Shown here in pieces: positions 44,403 through 52,372 of a stretch of 64,000 bases of DNA. A model generated the notes under the pieces. It was not told the origin of the DNA and did not search any database. It saw only the letters and a program-made list of their open reading frames with translations. Position 1 is the first letter of the stretch. The number at the start of each line of letters is the position of its first letter. This DNA is from an uncultured Sphingomonadaceae bacterium (GTDB taxonomy: Bacteria; Pseudomonadota; Alphaproteobacteria; Sphingomonadales; Sphingomonadaceae), in assembly GCA_947489315.1 (NCBI GenBank), contig CANLCX010000001.1:995501-1059500 (forward strand), written 5' to 3'. A program made the translations under genes and the position numbers.

Positions 44403-44732
44403 TAAAAATATAGGGAAAAATACATCCGACCGGTGAAAACCTATCGAACCCATTGCAAAGCCAAAAAAAACGTCCCCAGCGATATCGGCTTTCTGAGCGC
44501 CTGCGAGGTATAACGGTTATTACAGCTTTGTGAACCGTAGTGATGGTCTTGTGGTGCAGAAAAGACACAGATTTTACATCATTCGCCTTTTGTTTTGGTG
44601 GTTTCATCAAGTTAATGGCTGAAATCCGCCAAAAAATGCGAAAAATTATATCGGTTGCTCTGGGCGTGCAGGCTACAACAAACAAAAGCCTGCGCCAGTT
44701 TAATGGCACAGGCTTCAAAAAATATGTTGAAT
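44403..44732. other. Gap upstream of the TonB receptor
   Basis: About 330 bases between two minus-strand genes. It holds the terminator of the upstream molybdoenzyme gene (44686-44715) and presumably the receptor promoter. I see no further gene. Confidence 0.6.
44686..44715 (-). terminator. Hairpin terminator after the molybdopterin oxidoreductase
   Basis: AAGCCTG and CAGGCTT, with additional GCCA/TGGC pairing inside, form an interrupted stem. On the minus strand it is followed by TTGTTTGTTG. It begins 18 bases past the stop of the oxidoreductase gene. Confidence 0.75.
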
Positions 44733-46871
44733 TTATGCCGCGCTCACACGCACCGGTATCGCGCTTTGCACTGCTTGCCCCGTAATCGGGTCCAGCCAGT
44801 TATCATCGACAATCAACCGGTTGGTTGAACCACCTTTGGTCATCACATCATCCTTGCCGGCATCGCTATCACCAAAGGCGTGGCTCATCGAAATGACACC
44901 AGGACGGACTTTTTCGTCGGCCTTGGCCATGCCGAAAATAGAGGCCGTTGGGGACGTGATTTCGATGATCGCGCCGTCATCAATCCCTGCCTTTGCCATG
45001 TCATCGGGGTTGATAAAGGCCGGGTTGGTGGGCATTTTTTCGACCAGTTTGGGGAAGGGGTGTCCGTTGCTATTATAGCGATGCTTGGAGCGGCGCGAGA
45101 TTAGGCGGAAGTCGAAGCCGTCTTTGACCGGGTCATTGGCGGCATATTCGAACAACTCGCTTGGCATCGCGCCGGCGTTGAGGTCGAAGCGGTTTTCGCT
45201 GTCTGGATCGGCGGGTCCAACAACGGGATGAAGTTCATCATAGGTGATGGCCGCGCCCTTGCGTTCCAGTGCCGCCGCATCCGCTTTGGCTTTGCTTGGT
45301 TTGAGCAGCGAGCCTTCGGATATCAGATCCAGAACGGTCGCTTTGTCCGGGCATTCCTCCATAGACACAGAGCCACCGGGATAGTTCATTTCAATGCCCA
45401 TATGCTTGGCGAGCCACCAGAGCATTTCATATTCGTCCATCGTATCGCCGGGTGCGGGGACCATGGCTTCTGTATAATGGGCGTAGGCTTCCTCGGTGAA
45501 CGCGTCTGATACGTTGTTAATGTCTTCGCGTTCTAGACACATGCTCGGCGCCAAGATCATATCGGCGCGCCTGGCGCTGGCGGACATCCATGGATCGACC
45601 TGAATGAAAAGTTCGCATTCTTCGAGCGCGCGACGGACTTTATGTTGATCGGGGAACGCAATTTCGGGATTGCCGCCGATAGAGATTAGCGCCTTGATTT
45701 GGCCTTCACCCGGGGTGAGAATTTCATCGGCCAATACGTTGCATGGCATCTCTTTGCCCAACATGCCCAGACCGCGGATGCGGCTTTTTTCAAAACCTTC
45801 GCCAAACATGGGAACGGGCGGCGCGACCTGCGCCTTTTTGGGTGCGCCGCTGACGGGATTGAAAACCATCGGGGCGGAAACTTTTTCGCCTTCCTGATTG
45901 AAACGCGCGCATAATATGTTGAGCGATGCCACCAGATATTCGGTGAGCGTGCCATTGCCCGCCATTTCCGGACCTGTGCCGGTGACAACACGGCCTTTGT
46001 TGGCGCCCGCGAACATGCGCGCGGCCTTGATTAGCTCATCCTTGTCCACGCCAGCGCGCTTTGCGGCGACGTCGGGTGTCATCGGTTTGACCGCTGCTTC
46101 CAGCTCTTCAACGCCATCGACATGGGCGGCGACGAAATTCTGGTCGAACAGTTTTTCTGTAAAAATCACATGGAGCATGCCAGCGAGCAGGGCAGGGTCT
46201 TCGCCTGGTTTCACGGGTAGATGGACATCGGCGCGCCTGGCCATGTCACTGACGCGCGGATCAGCGACGATGAGCTTCAAGCCGCGTTCCTGGGCATCTT
46301 GCAGACCGCGGGAAGGAGAGGATGTCGGCATGCCGCCGGAATAATGCGATACGATCGGATTATTGCCGACAAACATCGCAACATCAGCTTCCGTGAAGGC
46401 ATTGCCGCCACCCATCCACATGCCATAGCGCGCTGTGGTGAAAACCTTGGCGGGTTGATCGACGGTCACGCTGGTATACCAGTTGCGCGAGCCGATGCCC
46501 TGCGCAAAGGCGTAAGATGTGCCGAGCACAGCGCTGTTCTGAAACGCGTTGGTGCCGCAATAGACCGCAACACTGTGGGGGCCATGTTCCTCGACCATTT
46601 TCTTCATCTGTGCGCCAGCGAGTGCCAGCGCGTCAGCGGTCGCAATATCCTTGAACGTGCCATCAGGTTGGCGGATTTTGCTGGTGATCATCCGGTCGGG
46701 CAGGTTGTGCATATCGGTGAGTTGGCGGCCCTTGATGCAGGTATAGCCTTTAAACAGATGATCTTCTTTGTCTCCGCGAACCGCTTTGATCTTATTATCT
46801 TCCACATCGACCAGCATCGCACAGCTGGCATGACAGAATCGGCAAAAGCTTCGTTTGGTTTCGACAGCCAC
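44733..46871 (-). CDS. Molybdopterin-dependent oxidoreductase (formate dehydrogenase/nitrate reductase-like)
   Basis: A 712-residue catalytic subunit of the DMSO-reductase superfamily. Cysteines 10, 13, 17 and 45 (CRFCHASC and YTCIKG) bind a [4Fe-4S] cluster. The rest binds the bis-molybdopterin cofactor, with family stretches such as YCGTNAFQNSAVLGTSYAFAQG, VGNNPIVSHYSGG and the C-terminal cap NSNGHPFPKLVEK...INPDDMAKAGI. No Tat signal is visible, so it is probably cytoplasmic. No iron-sulfur or membrane partner subunit lies beside it. The substrate is unknown; stand-alone homologues are often labelled assimilatory or formate-dehydrogenase-like. Confidence 0.88.
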   Translation of the reverse strand: MAVETKRSFCRFCHASCAMLVDVEDNKIKAVRGDKEDHLFKGYTCIKGRQLTDMHNLPDRMITSKIRQPDGTFKDIATADALALAGAQMKKMVEEHGPHSVAVYCGTNAFQNSAVLGTSYAFAQGIGSRNWYTSVTVDQPAKVFTTARYGMWMGGGNAFTEADVAMFVGNNPIVSHYSGGMPTSSPSRGLQDAQERGLKLIVADPRVSDMARRADVHLPVKPGEDPALLAGMLHVIFTEKLFDQNFVAAHVDGVEELEAAVKPMTPDVAAKRAGVDKDELIKAARMFAGANKGRVVTGTGPEMAGNGTLTEYLVASLNILCARFNQEGEKVSAPMVFNPVSGAPKKAQVAPPVPMFGEGFEKSRIRGLGMLGKEMPCNVLADEILTPGEGQIKALISIGGNPEIAFPDQHKVRRALEECELFIQVDPWMSASARRADMILAPSMCLEREDINNVSDAFTEEAYAHYTEAMVPAPGDTMDEYEMLWWLAKHMGIEMNYPGGSVSMEECPDKATVLDLISEGSLLKPSKAKADAAALERKGAAITYDELHPVVGPADPDSENRFDLNAGAMPSELFEYAANDPVKDGFDFRLISRRSKHRYNSNGHPFPKLVEKMPTNPAFINPDDMAKAGIDDGAIIEITSPTASIFGMAKADEKVRPGVISMSHAFGDSDAGKDDVMTKGGSTNRLIVDDNWLDPITGQAVQSAIPVRVSAA

Positions 46872-47033
46872 AATTTATCTCCTAATTGCGCAGACAGTAT
46901 CAGCGATAGCCAACAGTGCGACTGACAAAACTGTGCAGGACGATCGGGTTCACGCAGTATCTATTCTGTGCATTGCCATGATCTGTTCCGAGGGGGCATT
47001 AGGGCCAGTAAAGCAAAGATATAGGAGGATATT

Positions 47034-47789
47034 ATGGGACGGGTTGAGGACAAAGTCATATTGCTAACCGGCGGGGCTATGGGCCTTGGCAAGGCTGCGG
47101 CCATTCGTTTGGTGGAAGAAGGTGCGCGTGTTGTGATTACCGACCATAATGCTGAGGCTGGTGAGAAGACCGCACAGGAGCTCGGCGATAATGTGGAATT
47201 TCTTGAACAGGATGTGACGGATCCCGATCGCTGGACGGAGGTTATTGCGCATATGGAATCGCAATATGGTCGATTGGATGTTTTGATCAACAACGCTGCC
47301 GTTACGGTTTTCGGTTCTATTGCCGATGTCAGCTATGAAGATTTCAAGCGGTGCTACACTGTGGACGTTGATTCCATTTTCCTTGGATGCAAATCGGCGA
47401 TGGATTTGATGAGCAAGACAGGTGGATCGATGATCAATTTTTCATCCGCAGCAGCGATTAATGCGAGTGCGGATCTCGTTGCCTATAATTCGGCCAAGGC
47501 AGCGATCCCGATGCTGACAAAATCCATCGCGCTCTATTGCGCGAGAGAGAAAAATGGTGTGCGGGTTAATGCGGTGCTGCCGGGGACGATCATGACACCC
47601 AATGTTCAAAGCGTGATAGATGGAACGCCTGATCCTGCTGCGACTAAAGAGTCTTTTGCGCTCGCTCAGCCGGTTGGGCATATGGGCGAGCCCGATGATA
47701 TCGCGCATTTGCTGGTCTATCTAGCCTCTGACGAGAGTAAGTTTGCAACCGGTGCAGCCTTCGCTGTGGATGGCGGTTTGAGCATTTAA
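47034..47789 (+). CDS. Short-chain dehydrogenase/reductase (SDR)
   Basis: A 251-residue classical SDR. It has the cofactor loop TGGAMGLGKAA near residue 12, the NNAAV strand near 88, a catalytic serine in NFSSAAA and the YNSAK catalytic Tyr-Lys pair. It ends with the VDGGLSI tail seen in ring-opening or 3-alpha/beta-hydroxysteroid-type SDRs. An acidic residue after the second strand (DHN) suggests NAD(H) preference. AGGAGGA precedes the ATG by a good distance. It is transcribed divergently from the molybdoenzyme and converges on the DUF2461 gene. Substrate unknown. Confidence 0.92.
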   Translation: MGRVEDKVILLTGGAMGLGKAAAIRLVEEGARVVITDHNAEAGEKTAQELGDNVEFLEQDVTDPDRWTEVIAHMESQYGRLDVLINNAAVTVFGSIADVSYEDFKRCYTVDVDSIFLGCKSAMDLMSKTGGSMINFSSAAAINASADLVAYNSAKAAIPMLTKSIALYCAREKNGVRVNAVLPGTIMTPNVQSVIDGTPDPAATKESFALAQPVGHMGEPDDIAHLLVYLASDESKFATGAAFAVDGGLSI

Positions 47790-47803
47790 GGGAAGGGCGG
47801 GCG

Positions 47804-48463
47804 CTAAAATTCCACACCCATCGCATCGGCGACAAAGCCCATAAGCGGCGCAACCTTTTGGAACTGCGCCTCTACAGCATCTTCAAATTTTTTCGATGTG
47901 GCGAGTTTCTCATCCGCATCCCGAAAGCTGAAAAAGCTTTTGCGGCGCAGGTCATCGATTAGCGGATGGTCTCCGTCAAAACCCTTGGGCGCACGCACCA
48001 ATTGATCACCGCGCAGATCGATACCCTCTACGGCTTCTTCCCAGCGTGCTGGTTTATCGACAATGCGCTGACGGATATTGCGCAGGGCTTCTCCCTGCGG
48101 TCCCCAGACACCGCCGCCAAAAAAGACTTCGCCAGGGCCGAGATGGACATAAAATCCCGGTGCATGCGCATCCTTTCCCGCTGCATGGCGGAACTGGCAG
48201 CCGACATGGGTTTTATAGGGGCTCTTGTCTTTCGAAAAACGCGTGTCGCGATAGATGCGAAAACGGCTGCCGCCATTGGGGCGGGGATCGACGGTTATGT
48301 GGGGGCTGATGGCTGCAACGCGAGGCGCCATATTGACGATAAAATCGGTCACCGGGTCAACGACTTCTGCTTCATAGCGCTTTTTCTGCGCCTTGAACCA
48401 CTCGCGGTCGTTATTCTGTTCCAAATCTCGCAGAAAGTCGAAAAGCTTCGGGCCAATCATCAT
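47804..48463 (-). CDS. DUF2461 (TIGR02453-type) protein
   Basis: A 219-residue soluble protein of the DUF2461 family. It shows FLRDLEQNNDREWFKAQKKR near the start, SRFRIYRDTRFSKDKSPYKTH near 75-95 and GFYVHLGPGEVFFGGGVWGP near 110-130. The biochemical function is not known to me. Two ATG codons stand in tandem at the start. It converges on the SDR gene with 14 bases between stops. Confidence 0.88.
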   Translation of the reverse strand: MMIGPKLFDFLRDLEQNNDREWFKAQKKRYEAEVVDPVTDFIVNMAPRVAAISPHITVDPRPNGGSRFRIYRDTRFSKDKSPYKTHVGCQFRHAAGKDAHAPGFYVHLGPGEVFFGGGVWGPQGEALRNIRQRIVDKPARWEEAVEGIDLRGDQLVRAPKGFDGDHPLIDDLRRKSFFSFRDADEKLATSKKFEDAVEAQFQKVAPLMGFVADAMGVEF

Positions 48464-48508
48464 CGTCTCCCCAATAGGATCCCAATCTGTCAGCCCGGAG
48501 CAGGGGAG

Positions 48509-48964
48509 TCAATTCGGGCTGTTGTCCCATTGAGCAAATTTCTGATTTCCGATAAAACCGATTGCCTGAACACCAGAGCGTTTCACCGTCGCAATCGTGT
48601 GATCAAAAATCTCGTAGCGGGCATTGGCATCGGTTTGCATGTGCAGCTGGGGCAGGTCGGGGTCTTTGGCCATGTCCGCGAGCAATGATTTCAACTTCGG
48701 CTCCGTCACCGCTTCGCCGTTCCAGAGGGTAAGGCCTGCGTTGTTGATGCGCAATATGTTGACCTTGGGTGGCTCGCCCGATCCAATGCCAGGGGGCGGC
48801 AGTTTGACCTCAACTTTGTGTGTCGCAATGGGAATGGAGAGCATGAGCATGACCAGCAGGACGAGAAGCACGTCAATCAGCGGCGTGATGTTCAGTTGCG
48901 ACATCGGCTGACTATGCGAATGGTGGATACCATGTTGGCGAAACGTTGGCCTATACGTTGTCAT
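48509..48964 (-). CDS. ExbD/TolR-family biopolymer transport protein
   Basis: A 151-residue protein with a short cytoplasmic N-terminus, one membrane helix (about residues 23-45, with the conserved aspartate in NITPLIDVLLVLLVMLM) and a periplasmic domain. This is the ExbD/TolR plan. These proteins use the proton gradient, together with an ExbB/TolQ partner, to energise TonB or Tol systems. No ExbB, TolQ or TonB gene is adjacent, so it is an orphan here. GGGAGAG precedes ATG 48964; upstream in-frame codons to 49063 lack such support. It may serve the TonB receptor in this window, which is inference. Confidence 0.9.
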   Translation of the reverse strand: MTTYRPTFRQHGIHHSHSQPMSQLNITPLIDVLLVLLVMLMLSIPIATHKVEVKLPPPGIGSGEPPKVNILRINNAGLTLWNGEAVTEPKLKSLLADMAKDPDLPQLHMQTDANARYEIFDHTIATVKRSGVQAIGFIGNQKFAQWDNSPN

Positions 48965-49085
48965 TATTCTCTCTCCCGTTTTGATTAATACTCCGATAAA
49001 TTTGTGTAATGTTATAACATCATACTCAAATTTAGGCGTTATGCAAGTTTGACCCGCGTTCACATATTCTCAGGCCGGGCGAGGA

Positions 49086-49772
49086 TTATTGGGATGCTTG
49101 CTTTAGGCGGCTATGCGTCCGCGTCGTAGATTCATTGAAACTCTTGCCAAAGGCTGACCCTGCAACAATGACTTTGGAGTTTTTAACATAAGTCCGCCCG
49201 TCTGGAGCTCTCGCGCAGCTTGTATTGAGATTAAACTTGGTGATGCGGGCGACGAACGCCGGTTTGAATGATTTTGGCGCGGTCAGGCTATAGGCCAATA
49301 TCGCTGGAGCTTTTTTGTCCACTGTGACCCGTCCGTTGAGATGTTTGACAAATTTCTTACTGGCCTTTTCATCGGGGTCCGGCAACGGTTTGAAGGCATA
49401 GGTCGCAGTCGTGGCGGTTTGGCTGATCAATCGGGCGCTTGCTGGAATGCTTTTCGCCATTTCGCTGCACCAGAAACCTTTGTAGCGACCATTTTCGATT
49501 TCCTTGACGGCTTTCTTGAAATCGTCTGACCAGGTTGATTTTGCTGGCCTGGAGACTTTGACCCGCTGACCATTCGGGCGGCTAGGATTGATCCGCCCGG
49601 CCGCGTTCATTTCGCGCGTCACATAGCTAATATCATAAGAATAAACTGGGCCATTTTTTGCTGCAGTTAGTGCGCGCTTCAGCGGTGTTTGCGCCAGGGC
49701 AGGGACCGATATCAGCAAGCAGGATGAAACAAGCGTTAAGCTAAGGGAGGCGGAGCGGTAAGAGCTTTTCAT
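49086..49772 (-). CDS. Secreted protein of unknown function
   Basis: About 228 residues with a signal peptide (hydrophobic LTLVSSCLLISVPALA, cleavage before QTPLKRAL). The mature part is basic and lacks motifs I recognise. It has two cysteines (CSEM and SCAR) that could form a disulfide, and a repeated TATYAFKPLPDPDEKASKKF-type beta-rich centre. It is probably periplasmic. The chosen ATG (49772) gives a normal signal peptide; in-frame ATGs 5 and 12 codons further upstream are possible. Confidence 0.65.
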   Translation of the reverse strand: MKSSYRSASLSLTLVSSCLLISVPALAQTPLKRALTAAKNGPVYSYDISYVTREMNAAGRINPSRPNGQRVKVSRPAKSTWSDDFKKAVKEIENGRYKGFWCSEMAKSIPASARLISQTATTATYAFKPLPDPDEKASKKFVKHLNGRVTVDKKAPAILAYSLTAPKSFKPAFVARITKFNLNTSCARAPDGRTYVKNSKVIVAGSAFGKSFNESTTRTHSRLKQASQ

Positions 49773-49932
49773 ATAAAGAACATCCATATTGAGTGCGTAA
49801 AACCTCATTCGGCAATAACGGTGTGTATATTAACAGGAACAAGACGCTGCTGCTGCGCCAAAACCATATGCTGTTTTTCGCGGTGACGGCCAAGCGGTCA
49901 TTTTTCACGCCGCAATAATGGATTGACTCTCA

Positions 49933-49947
49933 TTATATAACATATAA
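49933..49947. promoter_or_regulatory. AT-rich palindrome upstream of the ArsR gene
   Basis: TTATAT-AAC-ATATAA is a perfect 6+6 inverted repeat 34 bases before the ArsR-type start. Its AT content also resembles a -10 region. Autoregulation by the ArsR protein is plausible but unproven. Confidence 0.4.
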
Positions 49948-49980
49948 GTTAAATAACGAATCAGTTAATCAAGGAATGAC

Positions 49981-50328
49981 ATGGAACAGCTGTCCCCGAT
50001 ATTTGCCGCGCTGGGCGACCCGACACGTTTCGCGATTGTTGATCGCTTGTTGCAGGAAGGTGAGCTGAGCGCCGGTGACATTGCCGACACCGCGCCGATT
50101 TCATCGCCCGCCTTTTCGCGCCATCTGAAAGTGCTGCGAGAAGCGGGGTTGTTAGAACAGCGGACCGACAAACAGCGGCGGCTCTATTCGGTGCGGCCTG
50201 AGGCGGTGCGTCAGATTTCCGCCTGGATAATCACTTACCGCGAATTCTGGGAGACCAGCCTCGATCGGTTGGAGCGTGCCCTGAACGCTGACAGAAAAGA
50301 AAAAGAGGAGAAGGACGACAATGGCTGA
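49981..50328 (+). CDS. ArsR-family transcriptional regulator
   Basis: A 115-residue winged-helix repressor. It has the ALGDPTRFAIVDRLL start, the SSPAFSRHLKVLREAGLLEQ recognition helix and the RRLYSVRPEAV wing. It lacks the cysteine motif of arsenic- or cadmium-sensing ArsR proteins, so it is probably of the non-metal class often paired with SRPBCC proteins. AAGGA precedes the ATG. It overlaps the SRPBCC gene by eight bases. Confidence 0.92.
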   Translation: MEQLSPIFAALGDPTRFAIVDRLLQEGELSAGDIADTAPISSPAFSRHLKVLREAGLLEQRTDKQRRLYSVRPEAVRQISAWIITYREFWETSLDRLERALNADRKEKEEKDDNG

Positions 50329-50764
50329 CTTGGAAATGAAACGGCATTTTGCCGCGCCCCCTGAAAAGGTTTTCGACTTTGTGACACAGGCAGAGCATCT
50401 CACAAAATGGTGGGGTCCAGAAGGCATCACGCTAGCGGAGCATAAGCTCGATTTCTCGCGTGCCGGGCCTTGGATGTCGATCATGAAAAATAGTGAAGGA
50501 GGAATCCACAAGGTCACCGGAGAGGTGCTGAGCGTGGAGCAAGGTAAGAGCGTTACCTTCACTTGGGCATGGCATGACGATGATGACCAGCGCGGCCATG
50601 ACAGTGAAGTGCGGTTTGAAGTTCATAGCGACGGCAACGGCGGCACGGATTTTGTGATGTTGCACAGCAACCTCGCCGATGATGACAGCGCACAAAATCA
50701 CGAAAGTGGCTGGGGTTCCAGCTTGGCGAAGTTGGAACGTTATGCCGATCAGGTTGCAGTTTGA
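50321..50764 (+). CDS. SRPBCC (AHSA1-like) domain protein
   Basis: A 147-residue protein of the START/Bet v1-like fold. It begins with RHFAAPPEKVFDFVTQAEHLTKWWGPEG and ends with HESGWGSSLAKLERYA, both characteristic of the Aha1/CalC-type SRPBCC group. Such domains bind hydrophobic ligands in a deep cavity. It is translationally coupled to the ArsR gene upstream and followed by a YciI-like gene, a common three-gene arrangement in alphaproteobacteria. Confidence 0.9.
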   Translation: MADLEMKRHFAAPPEKVFDFVTQAEHLTKWWGPEGITLAEHKLDFSRAGPWMSIMKNSEGGIHKVTGEVLSVEQGKSVTFTWAWHDDDDQRGHDSEVRFEVHSDGNGGTDFVMLHSNLADDDSAQNHESGWGSSLAKLERYADQVAV

Positions 50765-50804
50765 ATTTTATCCCCCAACCAAAGAAGACAAAAGGAGAAT
50801 GAGA

Positions 50805-51113
50805 ATGCCCAAATTTATCTTTGTCTATCACGGCGGCCAACCGCCAGAATCACCGGAGGAAGGTGCCAAGACTATGGAGCGCTGGAACACATGGCTCGCC
50901 GATATGGGTGATGCGGTGGTTGATGGCGGCAACCCTGCTGGTCCTTCCAAAACCGTCTCGGCCAAAGGTGTCGCTGATGATGGCGGGAGCAATCCGATCT
51001 CTGGTTTCTCTCTGGTGGAAGCGCCGAATATCAACGCCGCGGTGGAACTGGCCAAAGGTTGCCCTATCATGGACCATGGCAGTGTCGAAGTCGCGCAAGC
51101 GATGGATATGTAA
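50805..51113 (+). CDS. YciI-family protein
   Basis: A 102-residue alpha/beta-barrel protein of the YciI/YCII group: FIFVYHGGQPPESPEEG, WLADMGDAVVDGG, GFSLVEAPNINAAVELAKGCP and a terminal HGSVEVAQAMDM. AAAGGAG stands seven bases before ATG 50805, making this start better than upstream in-frame ATGs. It is the third gene of the ArsR-SRPBCC-YciI set. Enzymatic role unknown. Confidence 0.88.
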   Translation: MPKFIFVYHGGQPPESPEEGAKTMERWNTWLADMGDAVVDGGNPAGPSKTVSAKGVADDGGSNPISGFSLVEAPNINAAVELAKGCPIMDHGSVEVAQAMDM

Positions 51114-51192
51114 TTTTCCATCACAAGTGGGGCAGGCGGTGAATGCAAAAAGCCGCTTGCCTTATTCGTCAAATTGGCGAAAACCTGTCACC

Positions 51193-52368
51193 ATGTCGGG
51201 GGAATTTGAAGCAGCCGGAACGGCCATTGAAGGCGCCTTGATCGCGACAGCGGTTGAGGGCGAAAGCGGTAATGCAACTGGAGGACATTCTGGCAAGTGC
51301 CTGAATTGCGAAGCGCCGGTTACGGGCAGCTATTGCAATAGTTGCGGACAGCCGCTGCATATCCACCGTTCTATCGGCGCGTTTTGGCATGATATCCTGC
51401 ATGGCGTCCTGCATTTTGAAGGTAAATTCTGGCGGACGATTCCCTTACTGGCTTGGAGGCCTGGAGACTTAACCCGGCGCTATATCCATGGTCAGCGCGC
51501 ACGGTTTATCTCTCCCATGGCGTTGTTCTTGTTTTCCGTGTTCATGATGTTCGCGGTTTTTTCCTTCCTGGGTGATCCCTTTTCGGGCGGCAACGGATCG
51601 GAGACCAACAAAGATTTCAATACGGGCGTAGTAATGCAAACGGCCGATATCGAACGGCAGATTACAGAAAAGGAAGTAGAGCTGGAATCCGCGGCTGATG
51701 CGGATCAGGCGAAATTGCAACAGGATCTTCTTGATTTGAAGAAAGGTCGCAATCTTCTGGCGACTATGACCGGGGAGGACACCCCCTATCCTGAGGTTAA
51801 ATTGGGTGACGGCGCTATTGAACTGGGTAATTTTTCTAAAGAAGAGATTGATCAATTGCAAACCGGCCTTGATGATATTCAAGAGGGCAATGTTCTGAAC
51901 GATGACAGCAGCGTGACAACCGGTTCGAAGGAACTGGATAAGACGATCAGGGATGGAATCAAAGCCGTAAACGAAAATCCGGACCTGCTGCTCTACAAGC
52001 TCAAGGCCAACGGCTATAAATTTGCCTGGTTGTTGATCCCGATTTCGCTGCCTTTCGTTTGGCTCACCCTTATCGGTCGTCGCGGTTATCATTTTTACGA
52101 TCACGCCGTTTTCACGACCTATTCGATCAGCTTCATGTCGTTGCTTTTCATCACTTGCGCCATTCTGGCTGCGCTCGGCGTTTCTGATGGTATTTGGGGA
52201 ATGTTGCTTGTCTTCTATCCGCCATTTCACATGTACCGACAGCTGCGCCATGCCTACAAACTTTCGCGGATCGAAGCGCTGCTGAGACTTTCTGCCTTGC
52301 TTGTCTTCACTGTCATCAGCATGACATTGTTTTTCGCCATTCTGTTCGCAGTTGGAATTTTGGGATGA
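51193..52368 (+). CDS. DUF3667 membrane protein with N-terminal zinc-ribbon-like motif
   Basis: About 391 residues. Residues ~35-56 hold C-x2-C...C-x2-C (CLNCEAPVTGSYCNSCGQ), a probable zinc ribbon. The DUF3667 core RYIHGQRARFISPMALFLFSVFMMF follows near 95-125. A charged, coiled-coil-prone loop (about 140-270) and a C-terminal block of three or four helices (about 280-390) complete it. Function is unknown to me. ATG 51193 lacks a strong ribosome site, but upstream in-frame codons overlap the YciI gene in another frame and are not credible. Confidence 0.8.
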   Translation: MSGEFEAAGTAIEGALIATAVEGESGNATGGHSGKCLNCEAPVTGSYCNSCGQPLHIHRSIGAFWHDILHGVLHFEGKFWRTIPLLAWRPGDLTRRYIHGQRARFISPMALFLFSVFMMFAVFSFLGDPFSGGNGSETNKDFNTGVVMQTADIERQITEKEVELESAADADQAKLQQDLLDLKKGRNLLATMTGEDTPYPEVKLGDGAIELGNFSKEEIDQLQTGLDDIQEGNVLNDDSSVTTGSKELDKTIRDGIKAVNENPDLLLYKLKANGYKFAWLLIPISLPFVWLTLIGRRGYHFYDHAVFTTYSISFMSLLFITCAILAALGVSDGIWGMLLVFYPPFHMYRQLRHAYKLSRIEALLRLSALLVFTVISMTLFFAILFAVGILG

Positions 52369-52372
52369 TTAT

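Noticed and set aside
46221-46925. 234-codon frame antisense to the molybdopterin oxidoreductase
   Set aside because: The opposite strand encodes the iron-sulfur cysteines and conserved blocks; no independent evidence for this frame.
51469-52251. 260-codon frame antisense to the DUF3667 gene
   Set aside because: Highly basic, no domain, and it contradicts the membrane-protein reading on the plus strand.
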